Below, piece after piece: positions 42,404 to 51,458 of a DNA stretch of 64,000 nt. Numbering within the stretch: position 1 is the first letter of the stretch; each line of letters opens with the position of its first letter. The stretch comes from Laedolimicola ammoniilytica (GTDB lineage: Bacteria; Bacillota; Clostridia; Lachnospirales; Lachnospiraceae): assembly GCF_025567165.1 (NCBI RefSeq), contig NZ_JAOQKC010000006.1, positions 124,001-188,000 on the forward strand, read 5' to 3'. The notes under the pieces were generated by a model that was not told the origin of the DNA, ran no database searches, and was given only the letters and a program-made list of their open reading frames with translations. The position numbers and the translations under genes were made by a program.

Positions 42404-44155
42404 TTACTCCAGGCCGTCCAGATCCTCTGCGTCCAGAAGAGCTGCCGCTTTCTTTGCTTTTTTCTTACGAATGACGATAACAGCCACAACAGCTGCAAGG
42501 ACAAGCACCAGCGGAATCAGGACATACCAGATCTTGAAGCCGCCTTGGGACTGGCTGCCATCGTCCATCATTCCGTCGTCCGTCATTCCATCATCATAAT
42601 TCATCATTTCCGTCACATAGAGCTCCATCTCTTTTTCGATGGTTGTTTTTTCTCCGGACTCGTCCTCAAAGGTAATGAGAATTTTCACCTTGCCATCGTC
42701 TGTGGTGGCTGCCGCGCCGCTCAGATACGCGTCCACGGAACCGGTTGCGCCCGGATCGATATTGCCCAGATAGGTGTCGCCGCCGGTGACGGAATCTGCC
42801 TGGAATTTTACAGAAGCATTGTAAAGCTTGGTTTTGCCGATATTATAGAGGCTGAAGGATACATTGGCCTCTCCGCCCACCTCGATGGACTGGGGCGTCA
42901 CCTCGATACTGCTGGTGTCAATCCGTGCCTCCTGGCGCACCGGAATGGATACGCTGGCGGTATTCTCATAAGCGTTGACACTCTCGTCCTCATAATTCAT
43001 CTTTACATTGATGACGTAAGGCTTCTGAGCCAGGTCGGAACGGGCCTCCAGTTCAATGCTGATGTCCTTGTTCGCGCCTGCCGCAATCTTGTCCACGAAT
43101 ACGGTGCTGGATCCTGCAGTGGGCAGGAAGGAAGCCGCCACATAGGTGGTATCGGTGCTCTCGCTGGCTGCCTGGATATCAAATACCATATTCTTTACCG
43201 CGGTAGCCTTGGAGGTGTTCTGCATGTGCAGGGTCAGCGTGAAGGTGTCGCCTGCGTGTACGGTCTCCGGACTGGTGGAAAATCCGGTTACAATGACACG
43301 GGGCGTAGAGGACTTGCCGTCTGCTGAGATTCCTGTGGTTCCCACTACTTTTACATAGGAAGTCAGGGTTACGTTGCTCAGGCTCTTATCATCATTTTCA
43401 AAGGTTACGTTAAAGGAAATGGGCATATAGCCGCTGGGAGCGTCCTTTCTGGTCCGCAGGGTCCAGGTCAGCTCCCGGCGCCGATCCATATCGGATCCGC
43501 CATCGTCGGTGCCAGGCAGGTAATCGATGGTCTGGCTGTAGTTGGACGTCTCAATCTCAAAGGGCCATTTGGCTGCGTCCTCACTGATAGCCGGAGTCAC
43601 AACTGCGTTTTTCACGCCGGTACGTCCCATATTCACCACCGGAAGTACCACGTTGACCTGCTGGCCCGCGTTGGCCACCGGAGTGACCCAGTTACCACCC
43701 ACCATGATGTTATTGTTGGTGGTCGTCGGGGTAGTGTCGGGGGTGTCGCCGCTGTTATCAGGAGTGGCAGATGGTACGAAGGAATCCAGCTTGGCTGTCA
43801 CCTTTGCCAGGTATGCGGTCACCTGCTCTGCTGTTTTCATATTTTCAATGACAATCTTCGCTTTCTTTATCTCTTCCTGCGCCGCGGATTTCTTATCATC
43901 CGGAATGGAAGACTCCAGTGCAGCGTAATAATCGTCCAGCTGCGCTGCGATATTGGTCTTTGCATCCTTCAGGGATTCTGTCGTTTTATCCGGAGACGCA
44001 CTGGGTGATGGCGTAGGAGACGGCGTAGCGGCTCCTCCACCCGTTGCCGGACTTGTCGCCTGCGCCACCATGGGCTGCGCCATTCCCGCTGCCGGAACTG
44101 CCAGCGCGCCGCACATCAGCAGCACCAGTACTTTTTTCATCCACGTATTCTTCAT
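42404..44155 (-). CDS. Secreted, membrane-anchored CARDB/S-layer-like protein of an ABC operon
   Basis: 583 residues. A signal peptide (about 1-32) leads to a Pro/Ser/Thr linker (TPSPTPSPSASPDKT), a helical stretch (about 60-125), and three or so beta-sandwich domains of CARDB/COG1361 type (PVVNMGRTGVKNAVV, LTLHMQNTSKATAVKN, SFSLYNIGKTKLYNASV). A single span (about 545-565) and a Lys-rich tail anchor it. It sits between the ATPase and permease, where Gram-negative systems have a MacA-like adaptor, so it may be the extracellular partner. After the TAA stop the frame stays open for 19 acidic codons to a second stop at 42344, next to the permease RBS, hinting at a lost or read-through tail. Confidence 0.83.
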   Translation of the reverse strand: MKNTWMKKVLVLLMCGALAVPAAGMAQPMVAQATSPATGGGAATPSPTPSPSASPDKTTESLKDAKTNIAAQLDDYYAALESSIPDDKKSAAQEEIKKAKIVIENMKTAEQVTAYLAKVTAKLDSFVPSATPDNSGDTPDTTPTTTNNNIMVGGNWVTPVANAGQQVNVVLPVVNMGRTGVKNAVVTPAISEDAAKWPFEIETSNYSQTIDYLPGTDDGGSDMDRRRELTWTLRTRKDAPSGYMPISFNVTFENDDKSLSNVTLTSYVKVVGTTGISADGKSSTPRVIVTGFSTSPETVHAGDTFTLTLHMQNTSKATAVKNMVFDIQAASESTDTTYVAASFLPTAGSSTVFVDKIAAGANKDISIELEARSDLAQKPYVINVKMNYEDESVNAYENTASVSIPVRQEARIDTSSIEVTPQSIEVGGEANVSFSLYNIGKTKLYNASVKFQADSVTGGDTYLGNIDPGATGSVDAYLSGAAATTDDGKVKILITFEDESGEKTTIEKEMELYVTEMMNYDDGMTDDGMMDDGSQSQGGFKIWYVLIPLVLVLAAVVAVIVIRKKKAKKAAALLDAEDLDGLE

Positions 44156-44160
44156 TTTTC

Positions 44161-44889
44161 TTATTCCCCCTCTATCTGCTCTGATTTATTTCGGTTGTCT
44201 TCTATCTTCACAATCTTACCGTCTATAATATGGAAAATCCGGTCCGCGAAGCTGGCCAGATGATTGTCGTGGGTTACCATGACCAGTGTCTGGTTCCGCT
44301 CCCGCACAATCTTCTGCATCAGCCGCATGACCTCTGCCGATGTATTGGAATCCAGATTTCCCGTAGGCTCATCCGCAAAGATAATCTCCGGATCCAGTAC
44401 CAACGCCCTGGCCACGCCCACACGCTGCTGCTGACCGCCCGACATCTCGTTGGGGCGATGATCCTTGTGCTTGGACAGTCCTACCAGATCCAGCATCTTA
44501 TCTGCCTTCGCCATCCGTTCCTTCTTCGGAATCCCACGGAACATCAACGGCAGCGCCACATTTTCCACCGCGTCCATGGTTCCCAGCAGATTAAAGGACT
44601 GAAAAATAAAGCCCACATGCTCCCGCCGGAACTTTACCAGCTGATTCTCATTCATTTTTTCTAAATGCTGTCCTGCAATGACAATCTCGCCCTTGGTGGG
44701 CTTCTCCAGACCCGCCAGCATATTCAGCATCGTTGACTTACCGGAACCGGAGGTTCCCACAATGGAACAAAACTCGCCCCGGTAGATGGTCAAATTCACA
44801 CCGTTCAGCGCCCGTACCTTGTTCTCGCCGACCCGGTAGATCTTGTACAGATTCTTTACCTGAATCACAGGTTCTCTTTTCTGCGCCAT
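44161..44889 (-). CDS. ABC transporter ATP-binding protein, LolD/MacB type
   Basis: 242 residues. Walker A GTSGSGKST near residue 39, Q-loop FIFQSFNLLG, signature LSGGQ variant MSGGQQQRVG, Walker B EIIFADEPTGNLD, and the H-loop VTHD are all present. It is the first gene of the run ATPase, secreted protein, permease and probably powers the permease at the cytoplasmic face. The 5-bp gap to the next gene shows co-transcription. No two-component system or bacitracin-type regulator is adjacent. Confidence 0.95.
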   Translation of the reverse strand: MAQKREPVIQVKNLYKIYRVGENKVRALNGVNLTIYRGEFCSIVGTSGSGKSTMLNMLAGLEKPTKGEIVIAGQHLEKMNENQLVKFRREHVGFIFQSFNLLGTMDAVENVALPLMFRGIPKKERMAKADKMLDLVGLSKHKDHRPNEMSGGQQQRVGVARALVLDPEIIFADEPTGNLDSNTSAEVMRLMQKIVRERNQTLVMVTHDNHLASFADRIFHIIDGKIVKIEDNRNKSEQIEGE

Positions 44890-45024
44890 GCTCTCTCTCC
44901 TGTGCGCGCAGCCCGGCTATTTTCCCGCCGACTGCCATATCTAGTGTTATATATGTTCAGTATAGCACAGAGATATACGAAAAACTATTTAATTAATTCT
45001 TAATTTGCCTAAATCCGGGCCGTC

Positions 45025-45059
45025 AAAAACCCCCGGAAACCGCTGTCCGGTTCCGGGGG
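45025..45059 (-). terminator. glyA terminator
   Basis: CCCCCGGAAACCG (45030-45042) pairs with CGGTTCCGGGGG (45048-45059) with one bulge; on the minus strand TTTTT (45025-45029) follows, about 25 bases after the glyA stop. Confidence 0.8.
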
Positions 45060-45083
45060 CACACATTGTTTTCTCTGTATTTT

Positions 45084-46325
45084 TTACATATCCAGCGGAT
45101 ATTTGTCTGTCAGGCTCTTAACCAGGGTCTTCGCCTTTTCTGTGGCGCTTTCTCCCTCTTTGATCATCAGGGCTACCGCCTCGGCGATGGTCTCCATATC
45201 CTCTTCCTTCAGCCCTCTGGCTGTAACTGCCGGAGTTCCGATCCGGACGCCGCTGGTCACAAACGCGGACTTGGGATCGTTGGGAATGGTGTTCTTATTG
45301 GCTGTGATGTTGGCTCCATCCAGCAGATTTTCCACCTCTTTACCGGTCAGATCAAAGGGCGTCAGATCCAGCAGCATCAGATGGTTGTCCGTACCACCTG
45401 ACACAATCTTGATTCCCCGATCCATCAGTCCCTTGCAGAGCGCCTGGGCGTTCTTCACAATCTGCTGCTGATATTCTTTATATTCAGGCTGCAGCGCCTC
45501 CTGGAAGCAGACTGCCTTGGCTGCAATCACATGCATCAGCGGGCCGCCCTGGATTCCCGGAAATACGGCCTTATTGAAATTAAACTGCTTCGCCGTCTCC
45601 GCGTCGGAGAGAATCATGCCGCCTCTCGGTCCCCGTAAGGTCTTGTGTGTGGTGGTTGTCGTCACATGGGCATAGGGAATCGGGCTCGGATGCACGCCTG
45701 CAGCCACCAGTCCCGCGATGTGCGCCATGTCTACCATCAGGTAAGCACCCACCTCATCGGCAATCTCCCGGAACCGTTTGAAATCAATGGTTCTCGCGTA
45801 GGCGCTGGCTCCTGCGATAATCATTTTCGGTCTGCATTCCTTCGCAATTCGGAGAATCTCGTCATAGTCCAGCACGCCGTCATCGTTGACTCCGTAAGGT
45901 ACCACATGAAAATAGGTGCCGGAGAAATTGGCGGGGCTTCCGTGAGTCAGATGTCCGCCGTGGGCCAGGTTCTGTCCCATAATCGTATCTCCCGGCTTCA
46001 GCATGGCGAACTGCACTGCCATATTGGCCTGGGCGCCGGAGTGGGGCTGTACATTCACGTACTCGCAGCCGAACAGCTTCTTTGCCCGCTCGATTGCCAG
46101 ACGCTCTACCTCGTCTACACATTCGCAGCCGCCGTAATAACGCTTTCCCGGATATCCTTCCGCATATTTATTGGTCAACGGGCTTCCCATGGCTGCCATG
46201 ACTGCCTTGGATACCCAGTTCTCTGATGCAATTAACTCAATGTGGCTGTTCTGGCGGGACATTTCTGCCTCGATGGCTGCCGCCACTTCCCTGTCCACTG
46301 CCTTCACTTCATCCAATGAATACAT
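45084..46325 (-). CDS. glyA: Serine hydroxymethyltransferase
   Basis: About 413 residues, the usual length. It converts serine and tetrahydrofolate to glycine and methylene-tetrahydrofolate, the cofactor consumed by ThyA. Signatures include IELIASENWVS, YAEGYPGKRYYGGCE, VDMAHIAGLVAAG and TTTTTHKTLRGPRGG with the PLP lysine. The ATG at 46323-46325 follows AGGAGG by eight bases; the longer open frame starts upstream of the promoter and is rejected. Single-gene unit with consensus promoter and terminator. Confidence 0.97.
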   Translation of the reverse strand: MYSLDEVKAVDREVAAAIEAEMSRQNSHIELIASENWVSKAVMAAMGSPLTNKYAEGYPGKRYYGGCECVDEVERLAIERAKKLFGCEYVNVQPHSGAQANMAVQFAMLKPGDTIMGQNLAHGGHLTHGSPANFSGTYFHVVPYGVNDDGVLDYDEILRIAKECRPKMIIAGASAYARTIDFKRFREIADEVGAYLMVDMAHIAGLVAAGVHPSPIPYAHVTTTTTHKTLRGPRGGMILSDAETAKQFNFNKAVFPGIQGGPLMHVIAAKAVCFQEALQPEYKEYQQQIVKNAQALCKGLMDRGIKIVSGGTDNHLMLLDLTPFDLTGKEVENLLDGANITANKNTIPNDPKSAFVTSGVRIGTPAVTARGLKEEDMETIAEAVALMIKEGESATEKAKTLVKSLTDKYPLDM

Positions 46326-46404
46326 TGTAAGATCCTCCTCGTTTTCCGGCGCTTTAACGTTGATTGTCTTTCTCTCGCGCACATTTGTCTTTTTTGTTTG
46401 CTCT

Positions 46405-46433
46405 ATTATATTAAAGCGCTCCGGAAAAAGCAA
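46405..46433 (-). promoter_or_regulatory. glyA promoter
   Basis: On the minus strand TTGCTT (46428-46433) and a perfect TATAAT (46405-46410) with a 17-base spacer. Confidence 0.78.
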
Positions 46434-46479
46434 GTACTTTTTTGCAAAATATTATAGTTCGTATATTCGTCAACCCGTC

Positions 46480-46570
46480 TGTCGATGTCAGATAACTTTA
46501 TGTCTATTTATGTCGATCCTTGTCTATTTCTCCGAATATACTACCCATTCCGACACTTTCTCATTATAAT
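46480..46570 (+). promoter_or_regulatory. TGTC repeat array and -10 box before the Spo0A-C gene
   Basis: TGTC occurs at 46480, 46486, 46501, 46511 and 46521, the last three exactly ten bases apart (one helical turn). A perfect TATAAT lies at 46565-46570 without a good -35, as in activator-dependent promoters. TGTCGAT copies at 46480 and 46511 are close to the Spo0A box TGTCGAA. Confidence 0.5.
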
Positions 46571-46621
46571 CTACTGCAAACAAATCTTTTTGTTTTACTT
46601 TTTTCGAGGGGAGTTTTACAT

Positions 46622-46984
46622 ATGAAACAGAAAATCCAGGTTTTGCTGAATACCACCGGAGTTTTCAGTCACTATTGCGGGTACCGCTATTTTATCCGCG
46701 CGGTGGAGCTGGCCCTTGAGGACCCTACGAGGCTCCAGTGTATTCACAAAGAAATCTACGTCACCGTAGCATCCGAGTTCTCTACGACTGTCAGCAGCGT
46801 AGAACGCAACATCCGAACCGTCCGGGACGTCATGATGCGTAACGGCGGCCACCACCTTCTCGTGGAAATGACCGGCTGTCCGGCCTGGGAAGATAAGACG
46901 CCTTATCCCAAAGACCTCATCGCCATTTTCTGCGAATATCTGCTCAACCGCTACCCGCTGATCTCCGCAATGCAGGTGACGTAA
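46622..46984 (+). CDS. Stand-alone Spo0A C-terminal (DNA-binding) domain protein
   Basis: 120 residues that match only the effector half of the sporulation regulator Spo0A: helices around GYRYFIRAVELALEDP, the recognition region VASEFSTTVSSVERNIRTV (compare TTASRVERAIRH in Spo0A), and a final PKDLIAIFCEYLLNR helix. There is no receiver domain, so activity cannot be set by the phosphorelay in the normal way. GAGGGGAG lies eight bases before the ATG at 46622. The gene lies just after the end of the large polysaccharide operon, convergent with it, and could regulate it; that is inference. Confidence 0.85.
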   Translation: MKQKIQVLLNTTGVFSHYCGYRYFIRAVELALEDPTRLQCIHKEIYVTVASEFSTTVSSVERNIRTVRDVMMRNGGHHLLVEMTGCPAWEDKTPYPKDLIAIFCEYLLNRYPLISAMQVT

Positions 46985-46991
46985 GTACGGC

Positions 46992-47034
46992 AAAGCCCCG
47001 GCTGCTTCCCTGGGATGGGAAGGGTCGGGGCTTT
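46992..47034. terminator. Bidirectional terminator: Spo0A-C gene and polysaccharide operon
   Basis: AAAGCCCCG with CTTCCC pairs with GGGAAG and CGGGGCTTT across small internal loops. It lies 6-8 bp from both convergent stop codons. Confidence 0.78.
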
Positions 47035-47039
47035 GGCTG

Positions 47040-48077
47040 TTATTTTATAATTTCTTTATACAATTGTCGATATCGTTTCCGAAAAAGCTCCGGACTCAAC
47101 TCCTTCTGGGCTTTCCGGGCCGTCTCATCATACCGGCAGGGTTCCTTAAGGGCTTTCTCCAGACATACCGCCAGCGCTGTCGGATTTTCACTCTCAAAGG
47201 AATACCCTACATGCTGCTGCCGAATCAGACTGCCCAGACTGCCATGATCCGGTCCCACAATGGTTTTTCCCAGATAAATGCCTTCGCACATGGGGCCGCT
47301 TGCTCCGTCAAACACCTTTCGATAGGGCAACACAATGATATCCGCCTCTGTCAGATACCCAAGGACCTCTTTCTCTGTCAAAAATCGCAAAATCAGCTCC
47401 GTCTCGTCCCGATATCCAGCCGTCTCCCGCTCTATATAGGCCCGGTCAAAATCCTCTTCCTTCCCGGCCACAACTAGGTGAAACGGTGTCTTCACCATTT
47501 TCAACGCTGCCAGCAGAATATCCAGTCCCTTATCCTGTCTCGTTCCTCCCAAAGACAGCAGCACGGGCGGCATATGACGGTACACACCGCTCTCCTGCAT
47601 CTCTGTCTTCAGGAAACAGGGATACGAAATCCAGCGGGTATTTTCACAGCCATACTGCTCGACCGTCCGCCGTATCTCCTCCGTATGGAATACCCCGGCC
47701 GCCGCTTTCTTCAGCATCCGTCTCATACTGATTTCCCGGGCCTTTCCCGGAAACAGATGATGATACGTAATTACGATTTTACTTTTTCCAAAGCCGCCCA
47801 GTCCCAGGCCAAAATAGCGCATCATGGTATCTCCATCCAGGAAATGAACCACATCCGGTTTTTCATGCTTCGCTATCCGGTGTAGCTCCTTCATCCAGCT
47901 TCGGTAATCTCCTGGACAGCGAATCGAACGGACAGGCAGACGGATACATCTTCCCTCCACCTGCTCCTGTCCTTCCGGCAGCACTGCAAAGCTTTCCTCT
48001 GGCTCAATGCGCAGCAGATGATTTACATAAATCAGATGATGGCCGCCCACACTGGTATCCACATACATGATTTTCAT
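47040..48077 (-). CDS. GT-B glycosyltransferase, group 1-like
   Basis: 345 residues with a GT-B layout: an N-terminal domain opening MKIMYVDTSVGGHHLIYV, a linker, and a C-terminal nucleotide-sugar domain with LLSLGGTRQDKGLDILLAAL and ADIIVLPYRKVFDGASGPMC, where the acidic/Ser region binds the donor. It probably adds a sugar to the growing lipid-linked chain at the cytoplasmic face. It is the last gene of the 15-gene operon, 3 bp after the dehydrogenase gene, and is followed by a terminator. Confidence 0.85.
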   Translation of the reverse strand: MKIMYVDTSVGGHHLIYVNHLLRIEPEESFAVLPEGQEQVEGRCIRLPVRSIRCPGDYRSWMKELHRIAKHEKPDVVHFLDGDTMMRYFGLGLGGFGKSKIVITYHHLFPGKAREISMRRMLKKAAAGVFHTEEIRRTVEQYGCENTRWISYPCFLKTEMQESGVYRHMPPVLLSLGGTRQDKGLDILLAALKMVKTPFHLVVAGKEEDFDRAYIERETAGYRDETELILRFLTEKEVLGYLTEADIIVLPYRKVFDGASGPMCEGIYLGKTIVGPDHGSLGSLIRQQHVGYSFESENPTALAVCLEKALKEPCRYDETARKAQKELSPELFRKRYRQLYKEIIK

Positions 48078-48080
48078 GAA

Positions 48081-49319
48081 TCAATCTCTCCTGAATATAT
48101 CTCTCGTATAAACCTTTTCCCTCACATCGTCCAGCTGACTGTCATATCGGTTGGCCAGAATGGTATCACACTCTCGCTTGAATCCTTCCAGATCATGAGT
48201 TACCCTGCTGCCAAAAAAGGTATTGGTGTCATCCAGCGTCGGCTCGTAGATCACGACTTCGGCTCCCTTGGCCTTGATCCGCTTCATGACCCCCTGAATA
48301 CTGCTCTGCCGGAAATTGTCACTGTTGGCCTTCATGGTCAGACGATAGACACCCACCGTAACCTTCTTTTCCTTCCGGCCATCATACGTATTATTATCAC
48401 CATAGGCATAGTATCCGGCCTGGCGCAGAACCCGATCCGCGATAAAATCCTTTCTCGTCCGATTGGACTCCACGATGGCTTCAATCAGATTTTCCGGCAC
48501 ATCCGCATAGTTGGCCAACAACTGCTTTGTATCCTTGGGCAGACAGTAACCACCATACCCGAAGGACGGATTGTTGTAATAATTTCCGATTCTCGGATCC
48601 AGGCACACGCCCTCGATAATCTGTCGAGTATTCAATCCCCGCATCTCCGCGTAAGTATCCAGCTCATTAAAAAATGAAATACGAAGCGCCAGATAGGTAT
48701 TAGCAAAAAGCTTCACGGCCTCCGCCTCTGTATAAGCCGTCAGCAGCACGTCGATCTCTTCCTTCAGCGCGCCCTCCTTCAGAAGCTCCGCAAAGGTACG
48801 GGCCGCCTGTGTCAGATCCGGATTTTCCAGATCCGTTCCCACGATAATCCGGGATGGATAAAGGTTATCATACAGAGCCTTTCCTTCCCGCAGAAATTCC
48901 GGGGAAAAAAGCAGATTTTTTATCTGATACTTTTCCCGGACACTTTTCGTATATCCCACCGGAACCGTGGATTTGATCACAATCACGGCTTCCGGATTCA
49001 CCTTCAGCACCAGTTCGATCACCGCTTCTACCGCAGAGGTATCAAAATAATTCTTTTCCGCATTGTAGTTGGTCGGCGCTGCCACAATCACATACTCTGC
49101 GTCCCGGTAAGCCGCCTCTCCGTCTGTGGTGGCGGACAGCTGTAATTCCTTTTCCGCCAGATACCGTTCGATCTCCGGATCCGCGATGGGAGACCGCCTG
49201 CGATTCAGCATGGCCACCCGTTCCTCCAGGATATCCACAGCCGTCACCTGATGATGCTGGGACAAAAGGACTGCATTGGCCAGTCCCACATAGCCCATTC
49301 CCGCTACCGCTATTTTCAT
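48081..49319 (-). CDS. ugd: UDP-glucose 6-dehydrogenase (UDP-sugar dehydrogenase)
   Basis: 412 residues, close to the E. coli Ugd length. It oxidises UDP-glucose twice with NAD+ to UDP-glucuronate. The NAD-binding AGMGYVGLANAVLLS opens the protein; KSTVPVGYT, LLFSPEFLREGKALYDN and GYGGYCLPKDT with the catalytic Cys identify the class. The presence in this operon suggests the polysaccharide contains glucuronic acid or a derivative. AAGGAGG precedes the ATG. UDP-GalA or UDP-ManNAcA dehydrogenases are related alternatives but the length and motif spacing favour Ugd. Confidence 0.93.
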   Translation of the reverse strand: MKIAVAGMGYVGLANAVLLSQHHQVTAVDILEERVAMLNRRRSPIADPEIERYLAEKELQLSATTDGEAAYRDAEYVIVAAPTNYNAEKNYFDTSAVEAVIELVLKVNPEAVIVIKSTVPVGYTKSVREKYQIKNLLFSPEFLREGKALYDNLYPSRIIVGTDLENPDLTQAARTFAELLKEGALKEEIDVLLTAYTEAEAVKLFANTYLALRISFFNELDTYAEMRGLNTRQIIEGVCLDPRIGNYYNNPSFGYGGYCLPKDTKQLLANYADVPENLIEAIVESNRTRKDFIADRVLRQAGYYAYGDNNTYDGRKEKKVTVGVYRLTMKANSDNFRQSSIQGVMKRIKAKGAEVVIYEPTLDDTNTFFGSRVTHDLEGFKRECDTILANRYDSQLDDVREKVYTRDIFRRD

Positions 49320-49322
49320 GCT

Positions 49323-50429
49323 CTATTCCTCCTTACGGCTCCTGACCAGCTTCTGTATCTTCTCTGCACTACTCTCCCAGGTAAATTCCTTCCGGATACG
49401 CTCCGCCGCCCGCTGCCCGATCTCCGGTGCGATACCCCCGGCGATGATGCGTCCCATTTCCTCCTCAGAATTGCAGAGATATCCGGATACGCCATTTTCC
49501 ACGATCTGCTCCGGTCCCGGCGCTCTGCGGGCCACCACCGGACAGCCCTGATACATGGCTTCCAAAATACTCATGCCAAAAATTTCATGGGTATTAAAGT
49601 TTACATAACAATCACTTGCCGCATAATATTGATACATCTGCGTATTCGGAATCCGGTCAAAATAAAAAATATTATCCGCATTCCCGCTCTTTTGGATTCT
49701 CTCTTTCAGCTCCTCCCGAAGCCCGCCGTCCCCGATAATGGCCAGCGCGTATGAGCTTCCCAGTCTCTCCAGAAGCTCCAGGGCGGCAAAGGGACGTTTA
49801 TAGCTCTCCAGTCGTCCCACGAAAAGCAGCAGTTTTTTATCTGTGGGAAGACCAAGCATTCTGCGCAGCTCGTCCTTTCCCACCTCCGCAGTCTGTATCA
49901 CAGAGGTATCCAGCCCCACCGGAACCACCTGAACTCCGCTCACTCCGCTCTTTTCCATCGCTTTTCGGACCGCCTCCGTCTTTCCGATGGTCAGCATTTT
50001 CCGGAACATCCGGATATTCCGCCTGGATATCAGATTCATCAGCTGCTTTTTCAGCCCATTTTCCGTATCACTGTATACCGTTCCGATATAATGATAGCAG
50101 AAAATTCCATGCTTTTCACAAAAGCGCACGACAGTCGGTGCATACATCTGATTATCACTGTCCAGATGAACCACGTCGATCTTCCGCTCTGTCAGAAAAT
50201 CCAGATTGTAAAAACCGTGTACTCCCAGTGCCCGGCAGGCCTTGTGCAGGATGGTGATTCCTTCTTCCGGGCTTTCCTCCCAGTCCGGATTTCCACTCTT
50301 ATCTGGGTATACAATCGTCACCTGCATGCCCGACTTTTTCAACGCCCTGGCCAGACCCAGCTCCTGGCTGTTATAGAAGCCCAGTTTCCCGGAACCGCCG
50401 CAATATAATTCCAAAATCGCCCAGTTCAT
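49323..50429 (-). CDS. Glycosyltransferase family 4-like
   Basis: 368 residues, GT-B. The N-terminal domain has CGGSGKLGFYNSQELGLARA; the C-terminal domain has KLLLFVGRLESYKRPFAALE, then the donor-binding EIFGMSILEAMYQGCPVVA with the conserved Glu pair. It probably transfers a hexose to the lipid-linked intermediate. It follows the GT8-like gene with the stop immediately before this ATG, so translation is coupled. Confidence 0.9.
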   Translation of the reverse strand: MNWAILELYCGGSGKLGFYNSQELGLARALKKSGMQVTIVYPDKSGNPDWEESPEEGITILHKACRALGVHGFYNLDFLTERKIDVVHLDSDNQMYAPTVVRFCEKHGIFCYHYIGTVYSDTENGLKKQLMNLISRRNIRMFRKMLTIGKTEAVRKAMEKSGVSGVQVVPVGLDTSVIQTAEVGKDELRRMLGLPTDKKLLLFVGRLESYKRPFAALELLERLGSSYALAIIGDGGLREELKERIQKSGNADNIFYFDRIPNTQMYQYYAASDCYVNFNTHEIFGMSILEAMYQGCPVVARRAPGPEQIVENGVSGYLCNSEEEMGRIIAGGIAPEIGQRAAERIRKEFTWESSAEKIQKLVRSRKEE

Positions 50430-51458
50430 TTATTTTCCATCCTTCTCCACATAGCTGTCCAGCCTGTCCAGGTCAATGATATCCGAAAGAGACTGTATCT
50501 TAAAGGCCGCAAAATGCCGCTGTAAAAAGCCCACCAGCACATTACTGGAACGCTGCAGCTTCTTTGGCTCAAAAGACAGACCATACTTTTCTTCCAGCAT
50601 TCTCCGAATCGCTTCCGTTTCCTTCAGATAAGGGATATAAATCCGGTATTTCAGCTTCTTGTTTTTTGTCTGGGACTTGATATTGACCCGGCGTCCCGGC
50701 ATATAACGCAGGTTCTGGAAATGATAAAAGACTAGGGGGAATTTCTCTCCCGACTTTCCGTCTTCCATCATAAGCTTCCCGTTCTCCGCGCCGCAGAACC
50801 TATACTGTTCCAGATTCCAGGGAGCCACACCACCACCCAGGTGCTGAAGCTCCCAGACTCCCGGGAACTTCTCCGGCCAGCCGTTCAAATATTTCTGATC
50901 GCCCATCCGATCCGGCTCCGGGATGTCAAAGCACCATTCCATGCACTTTTCCTTCCACCAGGTCAGTACCCGACGTCCGTTCTCCGTCTGCCGGAAATAG
51001 TTAAACTGTACGCAGTACCGACCGTTGCGCTCCTCCAACTTCCGGCCATAGTCATTATCCTTAAAACGATGGGGCACAATCACCACATCGGCCTTCTCCG
51101 CCTCTATTTCCTGAAACAGCAATGCCGGATCCGCATAAAAATACAAATCGGAATCCAGATACGTACAGCTGTCCACCGGATAATGATCCAGCACATATTC
51201 AATAATAACAGATGTACAGGTCCAACAGTACTCCGCCCGGGAACGCTCTTTTTTCAGCTTTAGCAGCTCCTCCGTCTCAAAATCCGAATGGTGCAGCACC
51301 ACCAGATGAGGGAGAGTCATTCCGTCCAGAATCGCTTTCGCTTTGTCATCAAAGCAGAATACATACAGGGTAAAATCCTCCGTCACTTTGCTCAGGGAGC
51401 GGTACAGAGCCAGTCCCTTGTCCAGATAGTAGCTGTCAAATAAGGTACAGAAATTCAT
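50430..51458 (-). CDS. GT-A glycosyltransferase with DSD motif (GT8-like)
   Basis: About 342 residues. MMNFCTLFDSYYLDKGLALY at the start and YLDSDLYFYADP near residue 110 (a metal-binding DxD) with DQKYLNGWPEKFPG and LGGGVAPWNL fit a GT-A fold of the GT8-like kind. The ATG at 51456-51458 shares its A with the stop TGA of the WecB gene, and AGAGG lies six bases upstream; the longer open frame runs antiparallel in quality and overlaps the WecB gene. Function in chain extension is inferred from context. Confidence 0.82.
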   Translation of the reverse strand: MNFCTLFDSYYLDKGLALYRSLSKVTEDFTLYVFCFDDKAKAILDGMTLPHLVVLHHSDFETEELLKLKKERSRAEYCWTCTSVIIEYVLDHYPVDSCTYLDSDLYFYADPALLFQEIEAEKADVVIVPHRFKDNDYGRKLEERNGRYCVQFNYFRQTENGRRVLTWWKEKCMEWCFDIPEPDRMGDQKYLNGWPEKFPGVWELQHLGGGVAPWNLEQYRFCGAENGKLMMEDGKSGEKFPLVFYHFQNLRYMPGRRVNIKSQTKNKKLKYRIYIPYLKETEAIRRMLEEKYGLSFEPKKLQRSSNVLVGFLQRHFAAFKIQSLSDIIDLDRLDSYVEKDGK

